Positions 16,613 through 25,412 of a stretch of 61,192 bases of DNA are shown here, piece after piece. The stretch spans positions 1 to 61,192 of the forward strand of contig NZ_JASISW010000027.1 in NCBI RefSeq assembly GCF_030063335.1, read 5' to 3'. The translations under genes were made by a program, and so were the position numbers. Numbering within the stretch: the first letter of the stretch is position 1; each line of letters starts with the position of its first letter. Under the pieces are notes generated by a model, which saw only the letters and a program-made list of their open reading frames with translations, was not told the origin of the DNA and ran no database searches. Source of the DNA: Rhodococcus sp. G-MC3 (GTDB lineage: Bacteria; Actinomycetota; Actinomycetes; Mycobacteriales; Mycobacteriaceae).

Positions 16613-17789
16613 TCACAAGCCGATGTCCGTCACTGCGTTACCTAATAAGGGTGCGTGTTCACGGCGGTAGACCTCGACGGAGTCGAGGCTGGCGCGGCCG
16701 GTTTGGCGGGCGATGGCGGATCCGTCAGCGCCGTTGCGGGTGCCCTGAGTGACGAACCCAGCACGCAGTGAATGACCACCCAGTTTGGATATAGCTGCGT
16801 GGTCGAAGCCGGCGTGTTCTGCGCGGCGGCGGATGGTCTGATGTATCGCAGCGCCCGAGAGTGCAGTACTGCCCAGGTTGCCGTTCTTGGCGACGGCCCG
16901 GAGCAGCGGTGCGCGTGCCGCGGTGCGTGGTAGTCCCTCACGGCACACATGCGCATCGAACGGGTGTCGCTTCCGGAGCAGTCAGATCACGGACGGGCGG
17001 CCGCCGGTATCGAATGCCGCGACAACCCGTGCCCAGCGGACATAGGAGCACGGCGGGCAGGTCTCGTGAGAGTCGGTGTACGGCAGTGCTTTCACTGCTC
17101 CCCTGCCCTCTTGGTCGGTCTTCGATTTCCGTAACCGAACATGGATGCCGTCGAGGCGGTGCAATGAGAGGTCACCCAAGAGGAGGTCGGAGAGTTCGCT
17201 GCGGCGGAAGGCGCCGGCGAACCCGAGCAGCAGGATCGCCGAATCCCGGCGCTCCAAGACGTCGTCTGCCCAACCCCGGCACCGCTCCCGCGCCGTCGCG
17301 ACAAGTACCTTGATGTCGTCGACCAGCAGCGGATCCCGCGGTGTCCGGGGCCGGCCCCCCCGCCGTTGCGTATTCGCGTCGGATCCCGGACAGGGTCGCG
17401 GTCACGAGTTCGTGGGCCGACGGGGACAGGTGCCCGGTGGTGCGGTGCTGGTGGTTGATCGCCGCGATCCAGGTGCCGAAGGTGGCGACGGCGTAGGCCC
17501 GCTCCCCTGTTTCGGTTCGGGTGTCAGCCGCGTCGACGAGGTAGGCCGCAACGGTGACCGGGTGCGGCGGTAGCGTCACGTGACCATTCGTCTCGCACCA
17601 GCCGGTGAAGCGACGCCATCCGGCCGCGTAGGTCTTGCGTGTTCCCTCGGCGCGGGAGGATTGCACGGCGCCTGCGATCCGTTTCGCGACGGCGGGCGGG
17701 ATCTCCGGTTCGACAGCCACCGACCTGCTGCTCCCAGAGAAGCCTTCGGTAGCGCTAACCGCAGGTGTTCGGGCTGGCGGGAAGTCCAT
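16613..17789 (-). pseudogene. Tyrosine recombinase (phage-integrase family), frameshifted
   Basis: Starts at 17789 with a normal core-binding domain (GTRKTYAAGWRRFTGWCETN; VTVAAYLVDAADTR; ATFGTWIAAINHQHR). The catalytic domain continues in a second frame (ILLLGFAGAFRRSELSDL, with the first catalytic Arg, 16982-17257). It ends in a third frame (GHSLRAGFVTQGTRNGAD ... VEVYRREHAPLLGNAV, 16613-16948) holding the HxLR box and the likely nucleophilic Tyr. At least two frameshifts make it inactive unless they are sequencing errors. It differs in sequence from the recombinase remnant at 5149-6182. Its original target site is unknown. Confidence 0.75.
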
Positions 17790-17986
17790 ACGGGCAGCCT
17801 AGCGCAGGTCACCGACTCGTCTGGAGAGAAAAACTGTGCTGAACTGGTGTTTTACCGAAGATGGTGCGGAAAATGCAATTTACGTCGCTAACGTCCACGC
17901 AGGCTGCGCTAACTTGCAATTGACATATTTCGGCAAGAGGGCCATAGCACCTCGATTTTGGCCGGGCAGGACCCTTCGTTTAACGT

Positions 17987-19390
17987 CTAATCTCGGCCCA
18001 TAATCGTGGTATAGAGATCAGCGGGTTTCAAAGAGATAGTTTCATCGACGCGTAGCTCATATCCCGGCCGCGGCCCGAAATCGCGCTCTCGCACAATTGA
18101 GGCCAGTACGACGAGGATCTCGTGATACGCAAACTGTCGGCCGATGCACGCCCGCATTCCGGTCCCGAACGGCTTGTACAGGTTATAAAGGTCGGCAGGC
18201 CGCTGGCCACGAGTCCACCTGTCCGGATCGAACTCCTCTGCATCTTCGCCCCATGCCTTGTCCCGGTGCAACTGTAGTAAGACAATGAACACCCACTCCC
18301 CTGCTTCGAAGGGATGGTCCCCAACCATCGTGTCGTGACGGGCCTTCCTGAAGTAGCCTGGCGCCACCGGCCATAGGCGAAGTGTCTCGTCGACTACCCG
18401 TCGCAAATACCGCAGTTTACCGACCTGATCGAACGTTAGGTCTCCGTCGGGGCAGATGACTTCGACCTCTCCCCGGACCTTGTTGGCGACTTCGGGGTGG
18501 ATCGACAAGTAGTGGAGTGCAAACGCCAACACCCCCGCTGACGTTTCCTGGCCAGCGACGAGGAACGTGAGGATCTGATTTCGAATGTTTTCATCCGACA
18601 GGCCCTCCCCCGACTCGGGATCGACAGTCGTGAACATCAGGTCCAACAAATCGCCCTGGGCGCCTTGGCTTCGGCCTGCTCGCCTGTTAGCGACGATGTC
18701 GTCGACGATCGAGTGGATCGTCTCCACGTCTTCTCGGTGTTGGTCGCGTTCACCCCGGAATACTGTTGCTTCCACCAATGGATGTGAGTAGGCCGCTCGG
18801 TTGATGTATCGCATCGAGCGCAGTATCCGCACCACCAAGTCGTGGGGCTCATTGTCTGCGAACGAGTCGAACTCGTAGCCGAACGCGACTCGTCCGATGA
18901 TTTCGAGTGCCAGCTTGTTCATGTCCGCGGGGATGTCGAACCAGGTGTCAGCGCCCTGCTTGTCCCAGTACTGCAGTAGTTTTCGGGTCGTCTGAACCAT
19001 TGCATCGTGATATGTGCGCATCGCTGTCTGCGTGAACGCAGGGGCAAGAATTGCGTGCGCCTTCGCCCAGTTCGCTTCCGAATTGTGCGCCGTGAACAAC
19101 CCGTCCCCTGCTATGGACCGCAGATCCCGGATGGGAACGCCCAAGAACTTGGCCCAATTGGCCTCGTTGTTGACGGCCGCAACGAGATCAGGCCCCGACA
19201 CGTACGTCACCCGAGCGCCAAGAATCTTTCGCTCGTAGATCGGACCGTACTTCTGGGCGCCGCGCATACCCCACTGGCTCGAATCGGTGACGTGCAAGTC
19301 CCACAGGTCACCCAGGATCGGTATCCGATGCGACGGGTGCGGCAAAACCCTGTCGCGCGAACGGATGACTCTCGGTTCATCAATAGTCAT
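17987..19390 (-). CDS. Cytochrome P450, CYP102-like heme domain
   Basis: 467 aa, full P450 length. I-helix oxygen-binding motif FLVAGQETSAGVL near residue 278, K-helix DETLRLWP (ExxR) near 335, PERF-like FDPDRWTRG, and heme-thiolate loop PFGTGMRACIGRQFAYHE with the Cys near 413. Overall pattern (IPILGDLWDLH start, FGTGMRACIGR) resembles the heme domain of CYP102/BM3-type fatty-acid hydroxylases. There is no fused reductase and no ferredoxin gene nearby, so electron partners must come from elsewhere. ATG 19390 overlaps the stop of the 7-TM gene by 4 bp (ATGA), so it is the last gene of a coupled operon with a protease and HTH regulators. An oxidised lipid-like substrate or signal is inferred. 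Confidence 0.9.
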   Translation of the reverse strand: MTIDEPRVIRSRDRVLPHPSHRIPILGDLWDLHVTDSSQWGMRGAQKYGPIYERKILGARVTYVSGPDLVAAVNNEANWAKFLGVPIRDLRSIAGDGLFTAHNSEANWAKAHAILAPAFTQTAMRTYHDAMVQTTRKLLQYWDKQGADTWFDIPADMNKLALEIIGRVAFGYEFDSFADNEPHDLVVRILRSMRYINRAAYSHPLVEATVFRGERDQHREDVETIHSIVDDIVANRRAGRSQGAQGDLLDLMFTTVDPESGEGLSDENIRNQILTFLVAGQETSAGVLAFALHYLSIHPEVANKVRGEVEVICPDGDLTFDQVGKLRYLRRVVDETLRLWPVAPGYFRKARHDTMVGDHPFEAGEWVFIVLLQLHRDKAWGEDAEEFDPDRWTRGQRPADLYNLYKPFGTGMRACIGRQFAYHEILVVLASIVRERDFGPRPGYELRVDETISLKPADLYTTIMGRD

Positions 19391-20529
19391 ATGCTCTCCC
19401 CCAACGGTTTAATTCTTTCGAATGACTCTGCACTAGCAGGCCAGTGTTTTGCGAGCACAGCGAGAACGTGCACCTCGTCCGACAAGTGTGCTGCTGAAAC
19501 TACTGCGAAGGAATGGAACTGCCCCGGCAGTTCGCCAGACCGTCGTCGATCCGCCGACGCCGCGATTGATATTGCCAAACAGACAGCGGCGTTACCCTCA
19601 GCTGGTCGAACGGTGTGGAAGCGGCCCAAAACGCTGAGTGCGTCACGGATCTCGACACACATTCGATGAGCCCTGTGGCGAGGACTCAAGTTTGCTGACA
19701 GGTGATGCAGGAGTACTTCTGGGCAGGCACTCGTGAGATCTGACCACATCGGGGATAGCGTCTTGCAGGCGCGCGACCACCGGTCCACGCCGCCGTACTC
19801 CGAAACACGGTGCAGAGGTGGCACCGCCGCATATGCTGCGGCGAGGAGGAGGATGTAAATCAGGTTGTTCTCGTTTGCGGCAACCCGCCACAGCACAAAT
19901 GACCTCGCAACATCGATTCCTGCGGCTACTCCACTCGCGGCGATTGACATCGACTCCTCGACCCCCCACAGCGACAGCAGCGCCAGCGCCGCAATCATTA
20001 CAATGAACTGTCGGGGTAGGGAGCCTCTTCGAAGTTCCCGAACAGCGACGCCCAAATAAAGCGATGCCATTGCCGCAGTCCAGACTGAAAAGATGCCGAA
20101 GTAAACGATCGTCTCCCATCCAGTGGTGACGTCGATGTAGTTTCCCGAAGCGCGTGCGCGGGTGCCGACTGCAAGCAGCGCAGCAGATGACAGTCCCGCC
20201 AACACGTAGATCCACCGGTTCCAAGGCTCGCTGCGGGTGCCGATCACCCACCGTGCACCCATTACCACCAAGGGAACCATTGCCAGCATCAACATGACGG
20301 TGCTTATTTGACGAGTCAGTTGAACGTTGATGACAGCTGACGTGAAGCTTTCGGCGTGGAGCTGGATTGCTCTCTCGCGCAAAAGACCTGACAAGAACAA
20401 GAAGCCTAAGGCGGCAGTGACGCGGCGAGACGAGCGGGCATCGCCATTCAATGCTGCCCGCCCCAGAACAACCAGTGCAGTGAAGGCAAGAACAGGGTAT
20501 GCGATCCAGGTAGGCACCGACGATGTCAC
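19387..20529 (-). CDS. Seven-TM protein, MAB_1171c / DUF6545-like
   Basis: 380 aa. About seven hydrophobic helices occupy residues 1-235, followed by a soluble C-terminal domain. SEYGGVDRWSRACKTLSPMW then SDLTSACPEVLL and HRMCVEIRDALSVLGRF match the C-terminal signature I recall for MAB_1171c family putative transporters. Start GTG 20529 overlaps the upstream protease stop (GTGA). Actinobacterial homologues often lie beside ImmA/IrrE proteases and XRE regulators; their function is unknown. Topology suggests a membrane sensor or transporter with a cytoplasmic tail (inference). Confidence 0.75.
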   Translation of the reverse strand: MTSSVPTWIAYPVLAFTALVVLGRAALNGDARSSRRVTAALGFLFLSGLLRERAIQLHAESFTSAVINVQLTRQISTVMLMLAMVPLVVMGARWVIGTRSEPWNRWIYVLAGLSSAALLAVGTRARASGNYIDVTTGWETIVYFGIFSVWTAAMASLYLGVAVRELRRGSLPRQFIVMIAALALLSLWGVEESMSIAASGVAAGIDVARSFVLWRVAANENNLIYILLLAAAYAAVPPLHRVSEYGGVDRWSRACKTLSPMWSDLTSACPEVLLHHLSANLSPRHRAHRMCVEIRDALSVLGRFHTVRPAEGNAAVCLAISIAASADRRRSGELPGQFHSFAVVSAAHLSDEVHVLAVLAKHWPASAESFERIKPLGESI

Positions 20530-21017
20530 TGGCGTCCCCAGAAATCGGTCATAACACTCGACCGCCGGAATGGTGACACAGCACTCGACATTACGAGATC
20601 AGCGAAAAGCTCCGCTTCGCTCTCCTGCTCGTCGTCGAAGTTGCTGCGCGTCATCACAAATTTCAGCGCCGTCAAGTCGATGTCCGGGAGCAACTCCGCG
20701 ATCGCACTGAACGGTTCTCCCACAGCGTGATGATCGAGAACCATGTGCCCAACTTCGTGCATGATGGCTTGGTCGATCTGATACTCGGAGGATGCGGCGT
20801 CATACACGATTTCGTCACGATCGTCGAGCGCTACCCATAACCCACAGGGCAGCCGACGCAGCGCAGTAGATTCGACCGGCGTCAGTGTGATTGTGCGGCC
20901 CCTGAGACGACTGACGGCAGCAAGGAACTCGTACCGAACCCATGGCGTCGGAACCAATTCTCGAATAGTGCGCATATGGGTGAACACACGCTCCGTTAAG
21001 TCTTCCACTTCTTCCAA
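20526..21017 (-). CDS. ImmA/IrrE-like metalloprotease
   Basis: 163 aa. Start TTG 21017 follows GGGAGGGGA. The zinc-binding motif IMHEVGHMVLDHH (HExxH near residue 88) is that of ImmA/IrrE (DUF955) peptidases. An acidic C-terminal stretch (DEQESEAELFADLVMSSAV) supplies the third-ligand Glu region. Such proteases typically cleave or inactivate XRE-type repressors. Two HTH genes lie directly upstream in the same operon and are natural targets (inference). It overlaps the 7-TM gene by 4 bp and lies 35 bp after the small HTH gene. Confidence 0.85.
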   Translation of the reverse strand: MEEVEDLTERVFTHMRTIRELVPTPWVRYEFLAAVSRLRGRTITLTPVESTALRRLPCGLWVALDDRDEIVYDAASSEYQIDQAIMHEVGHMVLDHHAVGEPFSAIAELLPDIDLTALKFVMTRSNFDDEQESEAELFADLVMSSAVSPFRRSSVMTDFWGRQ

Positions 21018-21052
21018 TCCCCTCCCCGCAGAGGCTTACTCGGTGGTTACGA

Positions 21053-21466
21053 CTAGGTGGCTACTCTGTGCTCGCGTAGCTGTTTCAGCAGCTTCGTCAA
21101 CTCCTGCCGGTCGATGTCTTCGTGTTCGCTCCGAAGACGAACATCTTTCACTCTGCCTTCCACGAGTTCGAGCACCAACGCCAGCTGCGCATGTACGGCC
21201 GAAGCGCGTGCATCTGAGGTTAGGTAGTCCAGGTTGGCATCGCCAGGGAAAACTCGGGCCAGTCCGATGAGGTCGTCATGTTGAGGGCTGACCTCACCTG
21301 TCCTCCAACGTTGTACGTCGTCGGCAGTGGCGTCCAGCCCAAATTGCTGGAGCTCACCCGCGACTTCGCAGTACGGGCGCTCTGCGCCCTCCGGCGTCAG
21401 CCACACGCGAAATAGCGTGTCGAGCCTTGTACTCAGCGACGGTACCGACGAACCATCCGATGTCAC
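21053..21466 (-). CDS. Small HTH-type regulator of the P450 operon
   Basis: 137 aa. GTG 21466 was chosen because GGAGG lies just upstream and GTGA overlaps the preceding stop. The sequence LSTRLDTLFRVWLTPEGAERPY then EVAGELQQFGLDATADDVQRWRTGEVSPQHDDLIGLARVF resembles an XRE-like HTH used by Streptomyces and mycobacterial regulators next to ImmA/IrrE genes. The C-terminal region is a charged helix (ELTKLLKQLREHRVAT). It likely binds DNA and may be the protease target; the pairing is inferred. Confidence 0.7.
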   Translation of the reverse strand: MTSDGSSVPSLSTRLDTLFRVWLTPEGAERPYCEVAGELQQFGLDATADDVQRWRTGEVSPQHDDLIGLARVFPGDANLDYLTSDARASAVHAQLALVLELVEGRVKDVRLRSEHEDIDRQELTKLLKQLREHRVAT

Positions 21467-22152
21467 CGCGTACCTCCTTCGAAGCGCTGTTCGAATCGAA
21501 ACCTGGTCTCGTTTGCCAGTTCCTGCTCGCGTCCCGCGAGCCACCTTCGATATGCGCGCTCTTCGCGCGCCGTCGGATCGTCGGAATCGTTGGGCTCGTC
21601 CAGCAGATGACCAAATACGGCGAAAATTGGAGACAGTGACCCGTTTTCGCGTTTGTTAGCTTCGAACAGACCCGTCACATATTCGCCGTAAACAGGGTGC
21701 AGTGCAGCAGCCAACCTGTCCGATAGTCGTACGATCTCCGGCACGTCTTGTCGGTCTGCCGCTACCGCTTCGAGGCCTTGGGAGACAGTTAGTAACTCAA
21801 CCAGAATCGGCACGCTGACCGAGATGATCTCGGGTCCGATCGCCACTCTCGCCTGCGTTTCGCGTTGCCGCGGTCGCGGTTCGCCGCCGTCCAGAACGTC
21901 AGATGCGCTGCCGGGCTCCCAATCCAATCCCCTGTCGAGCCTGCTCAGGGTCGTGGCTGACACGGTCCGCTCGGTTGTGGACTCGAGGTCGCGCAGGGTG
22001 GGTACAGATGGACCTCCTCGATCGCGCACCTGCGTCCGACTCAGACCCAACTCGGCGCGGCGCTTCCACACCGATTGAGCCAATCGTCCAGGACCGTCCA
22101 CCGGATCACCATATGCGCCTCGACGCCTAACGGCAATAAAAAGAAGATTCAA
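21463..22152 (-). CDS. XRE-family HTH regulator with C-terminal sensory region
   Basis: About 229 aa from TTG 22152; the start is uncertain and GTG about 17 codons in is an alternative. HTH region: AQSVWKRRAELGLSRTQV, GGPSVPTLRDLE, TTLSRLDRGLDWEPGSA. This is a characteristic actinobacterial XRE variant followed by SDVLDGGEP. The C-terminal 130 residues are helical (ISVSVPILVELLTVSQGLEAV; REERAYRRWLAGREQELAN). It overlaps the next HTH gene by 4 bp and is the first gene of the leftward operon. Upstream is an AT-rich promoter region. Confidence 0.75.
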   Translation of the reverse strand: MNLLFIAVRRRGAYGDPVDGPGRLAQSVWKRRAELGLSRTQVRDRGGPSVPTLRDLESTTERTVSATTLSRLDRGLDWEPGSASDVLDGGEPRPRQRETQARVAIGPEIISVSVPILVELLTVSQGLEAVAADRQDVPEIVRLSDRLAAALHPVYGEYVTGLFEANKRENGSLSPIFAVFGHLLDEPNDSDDPTAREERAYRRWLAGREQELANETRFRFEQRFEGGTR

Positions 22153-22719
22153 CTACCATTCCGACCCTTTCGCTGCGAATTTTGTTGATTCTTGAATATT
22201 TCTTCTTTTTTCTTCTTTTATTTGCTAGCTTCGAGAGGTCCGATCAATAACGATCCGCGGGGGGCGTCGGTGTGACTGTGAAATTGAAGCTAAAGCGGGC
22301 GCAGCGGTGAGTGAGCACCCAGTCTCGAATGCTCAGCAGCATTCGAGCCAACCACCGAATCGGACGCATGCTTGTGGATCGAGGTCCGCAAACTCGCAGT
22401 CTGGCGCGACTCACCTATGCGATCGAGAACCGCATCGTTCCGGCCCACATCAGTTGATTGGTGTCGATGGCACAGTGCGGGCGCAGTGGGAGACACCGAA
22501 CAAATAGACCAACAGGACGTCGAACGCGCCGTTCGACTAGACCGCGAATCAGTCGGTCGCCGTGAGAACTTCTTCTGCCCGTGGACTGTTCTCGCGGGCT
22601 CCATGTCCCACGGACACTCACAGTCGACCGTCAAAAAAGTCGCCAGAACCGGTTGCTAATCAACGGTATTCACCAGAATGACCCATTGCTCGGGTCGCAC
22701 CAGAAAAGGTACTGACTCA
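22153..22719. other. Intergenic region: AT-rich tract and stem-loop between divergent transcription units
   Basis: 22165-22240 is strikingly AT-rich (pyrimidine-rich run with TTCTTC repeats) compared with the surrounding GC-rich DNA, and should hold the promoter of the HTH-P450 operon. A perfect 9-bp stem CTCGAATGC / GCATTCGAG with 6-nt loop lies at 22324-22347. No supported gene. A promoter for the conjugation operon is expected near its right end, before GTACTGACTCA (about 22708). Confidence 0.5.
22324..22347. promoter_or_regulatory. Perfect inverted repeat, operator or terminator candidate
   Basis: CTCGAATGC-TCAGCA-GCATTCGAG. It lies between the regulatory/P450 operon and the conjugation operon. 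There is no T-run, so a protein-binding site is as likely as a terminator. Confidence 0.4.
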
Positions 22720-24012
22720 ATGACAGCGAATCCAGGAACCGCACGGCATCGCTCACACAAAACCCGAGACCGGGTTATCAAGGCTCTTCCGGCGGTAGCA
22801 GTAGTTACGATTGCCAGCCTGACGGTTGCCGGGCCCGCCAACGCTGCACCCTCGCAACCCGGCGTGACCAGTCCGCAGGGTTCGCAACCTGGGGTGACCA
22901 CCACGCCCGCACCCGTGACGCCAGCTCCGGTGGTCACCGAAGGGCCGAAGTACTTGCCCGGCTACACCCCGCTCTACGACTACTCCGAGTCACGAACTGT
23001 CGACGACTACAACGCGGGCCGCCAGCAACCCTCCTACGACACCGCCCCAGCCATCTACGAGAGCGCCCCAGCCCCGGTCCACGGCCTAGTCCAGGACGAC
23101 GGAAGCCAAACCCCTGTTCCTGCATCGGAACCGGAGCCTGCGCCTGCCCCGACGATCAAGCGGACGAAGATCGTGCCGATCAAAACGCCGGAGAACACCG
23201 TTCTGGTCGGAGCGAATCCCGTCCCGTACGACCCGGCCGTGGTCGATCCGACACTCGCCCGTCAGGTCAGCGACACCCTCCAAGCTGTTCAGGCAGACGG
23301 CGGAAACTTCCTCGTCGATCAAGGTCTGGCCGATGCGCCGCGTGCGGATCGCATCGCTGCCGGCACGGCCGCCGGTGCCATCGGGGGCGCTACCGCAGGG
23401 TTGCTGGTCGGCCTCGCACCGGCCGCCGTGATCACCGGAACCGGCACAGCAATCGGTTTGGCTATCGGCGCGACCGCCGCCGTACCGGTCATCCCCGTTG
23501 CACCGCTGGGTTACGTGTTCATCCCCGGTCTGGGAGCCGCCTTGGGGGCAGGGACCGGGGCGGTAGTCTCCGTACCGATCGTGCTGGGCAGCACCGTGAT
23601 CGGCGCAGTCACCGGCGGTGTACTCGGTGCCGCCGCTGCAGGTGGCGAAGCAACGGTGATCGAAGAACCCGCACCGCAGGCGCCACCGACTCTCGAAGCA
23701 CCGCTGCCAGGGCTTGCTGCCGATCAACTCCCGGCGATCCCGGCGCCGCTCACCCTCGACGGCCCGGCTCTCCTCGCTCAGGCAAACACGGCGGCCGATA
23801 GCGCCGCACCGATCATCGAGGAGGCTGTCGCCAATTCGTCGGTCTGGACCGACGAATCGGCCTACGAAGCGGTTCAGGGATTCACCTCGACAGTCCTGGA
23901 ACAGCCCGCCGTCGCGGACACGGTCACTGCTGTGAACACCGCCGCCGCACCTGTCCTCGACCAGGCCAACGCCGCCCTCGCAGGCCTGCAGGCGAATCTT
24001 CTGCCCGCGTAG
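22720..24012 (+). CDS. Secreted glycine/alanine-rich protein at the head of the conjugation operon
   Basis: 430 aa from ATG 22720; an in-frame Met at 22678 is less likely because it would bury the signal peptide. Signal peptide VIKALPAVAVVTIASLTVAG ends in NAAPSQ. A Pro-rich linker follows, then (near residues 210-320) a long Gly/Ala hydrophobic segment of GxxxG type (AAGTAAGAIGGATAGLLVGL, GALGAGTGAVVSV), and an Ala/Pro-rich tail. The glycine-zipper-like part could insert in a membrane or the mycolate layer. It opens the T4SS gene set. I know no characterised homologue; a cell-envelope role is inferred. Confidence 0.75.
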   Translation: MTANPGTARHRSHKTRDRVIKALPAVAVVTIASLTVAGPANAAPSQPGVTSPQGSQPGVTTTPAPVTPAPVVTEGPKYLPGYTPLYDYSESRTVDDYNAGRQQPSYDTAPAIYESAPAPVHGLVQDDGSQTPVPASEPEPAPAPTIKRTKIVPIKTPENTVLVGANPVPYDPAVVDPTLARQVSDTLQAVQADGGNFLVDQGLADAPRADRIAAGTAAGAIGGATAGLLVGLAPAAVITGTGTAIGLAIGATAAVPVIPVAPLGYVFIPGLGAALGAGTGAVVSVPIVLGSTVIGAVTGGVLGAAAAGGEATVIEEPAPQAPPTLEAPLPGLAADQLPAIPAPLTLDGPALLAQANTAADSAAPIIEEAVANSSVWTDESAYEAVQGFTSTVLEQPAVADTVTAVNTAAAPVLDQANAALAGLQANLLPA

Positions 24013-24059
24013 AACTTCGGTCCCGCCAGAACGCATTTGCCAGGAAAGGACCCAGCCAG

Positions 24060-24674
24060 ATGTCGCGACGCTCCATGGCATCCCCGATCGCCCCCGCTAC
24101 CGGCCCTGCCCGGTCGGGGTTGCCATCGGGCACACCCCGATCAACGACCGGCCGCCCCCGTCTCCGCCGGCCACGGCTCCTCTTCGCCGTCATCGCCGCC
24201 GTCGCCCTATTGACTGGCGCTCTCGTCGCCGCGCTCTCCGGCTCGGACTCCTCGACTACTGAATCCGCTGGAACTCCGCCGACGACAACCCTGTCGGCAA
24301 CCGCAACCACCGCGGCCACTGCCGGACCCGATTGCTCAATGCCGCGCGGTGACCAGGACAGCGGAACCGGAGCCATCGCAGCGTTCGAGCACGCCTACTA
24401 CGTGCAGCGCTCCGGCGCAGCCGCTCACGCCCTGATCTCTCCCGAAGCGCCGTCGACAGCGCCGTTCACCGTCGTCGCGAATCTCGACGCCGGTATCGCC
24501 ACAGTCGCCGCCGATACGACGTACTGCCTCGACATCGACCCGCTCCGCCCCGGTGTCTTCACCCTCACCCTCACCGAGGGCGGCCCGGCCGGGCCCGGGG
24601 TGCAGTACCGCCAACGCATCACCACCACCGAGGTCGACGGACGCCACGTCATCGCCTCCATCGACGATGCCTGA
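24060..24674 (+). CDS. Membrane-anchored extracytoplasmic protein of the conjugation operon
   Basis: 204 aa. An N-terminal basic/Pro-rich segment precedes one TM helix (LFAVIAAVALLTGALVAAL, residues about 41-60). An extracellular domain follows with CSMPRGDQDSGTGAIAAFEH, AYYVQRSGAAAHALI and YRQRITTTEVDGRHVI. The pattern resembles DUF8176-type domains seen in actinobacterial conjugation clusters (uncertain recall). AGGAAAGGA provides the ribosome binding site. It probably forms part of the envelope-spanning channel. Confidence 0.65.
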   Translation: MSRRSMASPIAPATGPARSGLPSGTPRSTTGRPRLRRPRLLFAVIAAVALLTGALVAALSGSDSSTTESAGTPPTTTLSATATTAATAGPDCSMPRGDQDSGTGAIAAFEHAYYVQRSGAAAHALISPEAPSTAPFTVVANLDAGIATVAADTTYCLDIDPLRPGVFTLTLTEGGPAGPGVQYRQRITTTEVDGRHVIASIDDA

Positions 24675-24752
24675 CCGCCGCCAGTAGCCCGAATCAGCGA
24701 GAACACCGCCACCCGGCGCGGTGAGCAGCCCGAAGAAAGGAACACCAGAGAT

Positions 24753-25412
24753 ATGACCAGCGCATCGATCGAATGGGATCAGGCCGCCGCCGCAGTCCGA
24801 GAGGCACAGGAGCAATTGCGCGCCGCCGACACCACTGCATTGCGCTCATGGGCGGAAGAGGCTGGGCTGTTCACCCGGTCGATGTGGCCGAAGATCAAAC
24901 GCGAGCTCTACAAGCAACTCGACCTCGACTACGACGTACTGCGCGCCCACGAAGCCGAACAGGTCACGGGCGAAGTCGCCGACGCTGCAGCCTCGGCGCC
25001 TCTCGTCGAGCTCTACGCAGCAGGCGACGAACGCGGAAGCTTCGCAGTCGTCGGCGACGGCGGCGAGGAGACAGCCTGGTACGGAACATTTCATGCCAAG
25101 GACGCCATCTTCCGCCGCGGCGACCAGGTCTCCGCCGACGACTCCGCCGCCGGCAAAGCATCATTTCTCACCGGCAAACTCCGCGCCGAGCTCGGCGTCC
25201 CCACGATCCGTCTGATTCTTCATATCTCCAACCCCGGCGTCGACGGCATCCGCCTGGCGGCAATCACAGCCAAACACGGCGTCCACCTCCAACAACTCGA
25301 CATCACCGACGACAACCCCGCCGCGCAGTGGTGCGAGGCGCCCGGCCATCGCGCCTGGCAAGCCATCCGACTCACCGACCTGCTCGTCGACGACACGGCG
25401 GTGCAGCGATGA
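24753..25412 (+). CDS. Conserved conjugation-operon protein of unknown function
   Basis: 219 aa, soluble. An N-terminal helical region (QAAAAVREAQEQLRAADTTA, LFTRSMWPKIKRELYKQLDL) precedes a mixed alpha/beta C-terminus (YGTFHAKDAIFRRGDQVS; CEAPGHRAWQAIRLTDLLVD). No family recognised. Its stop overlaps the start of the ParA-like gene (ATGA at 25409-25412), so the two are coupled and perhaps interact. Confidence 0.65.
   Translation: MTSASIEWDQAAAAVREAQEQLRAADTTALRSWAEEAGLFTRSMWPKIKRELYKQLDLDYDVLRAHEAEQVTGEVADAAASAPLVELYAAGDERGSFAVVGDGGEETAWYGTFHAKDAIFRRGDQVSADDSAAGKASFLTGKLRAELGVPTIRLILHISNPGVDGIRLAAITAKHGVHLQQLDITDDNPAAQWCEAPGHRAWQAIRLTDLLVDDTAVQR

Noticed and set aside
16375..16752. Plus-strand frame MARLSHSVLEQNLSEGCPDD divergent from the Ymh gene
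   Set aside because: It has a purine-rich upstream stretch, but no family is recognised and the second half is antisense to the recombinase pseudogene. Could be a truncated gene, not supportable.
24773..25408. Upstream extension of the ParA-like frame to 649 codons
   Set aside because: The extension is a basic Arg-rich shadow of the 24753-25412 gene; the ATGA overlap at 25409 gives a better start.
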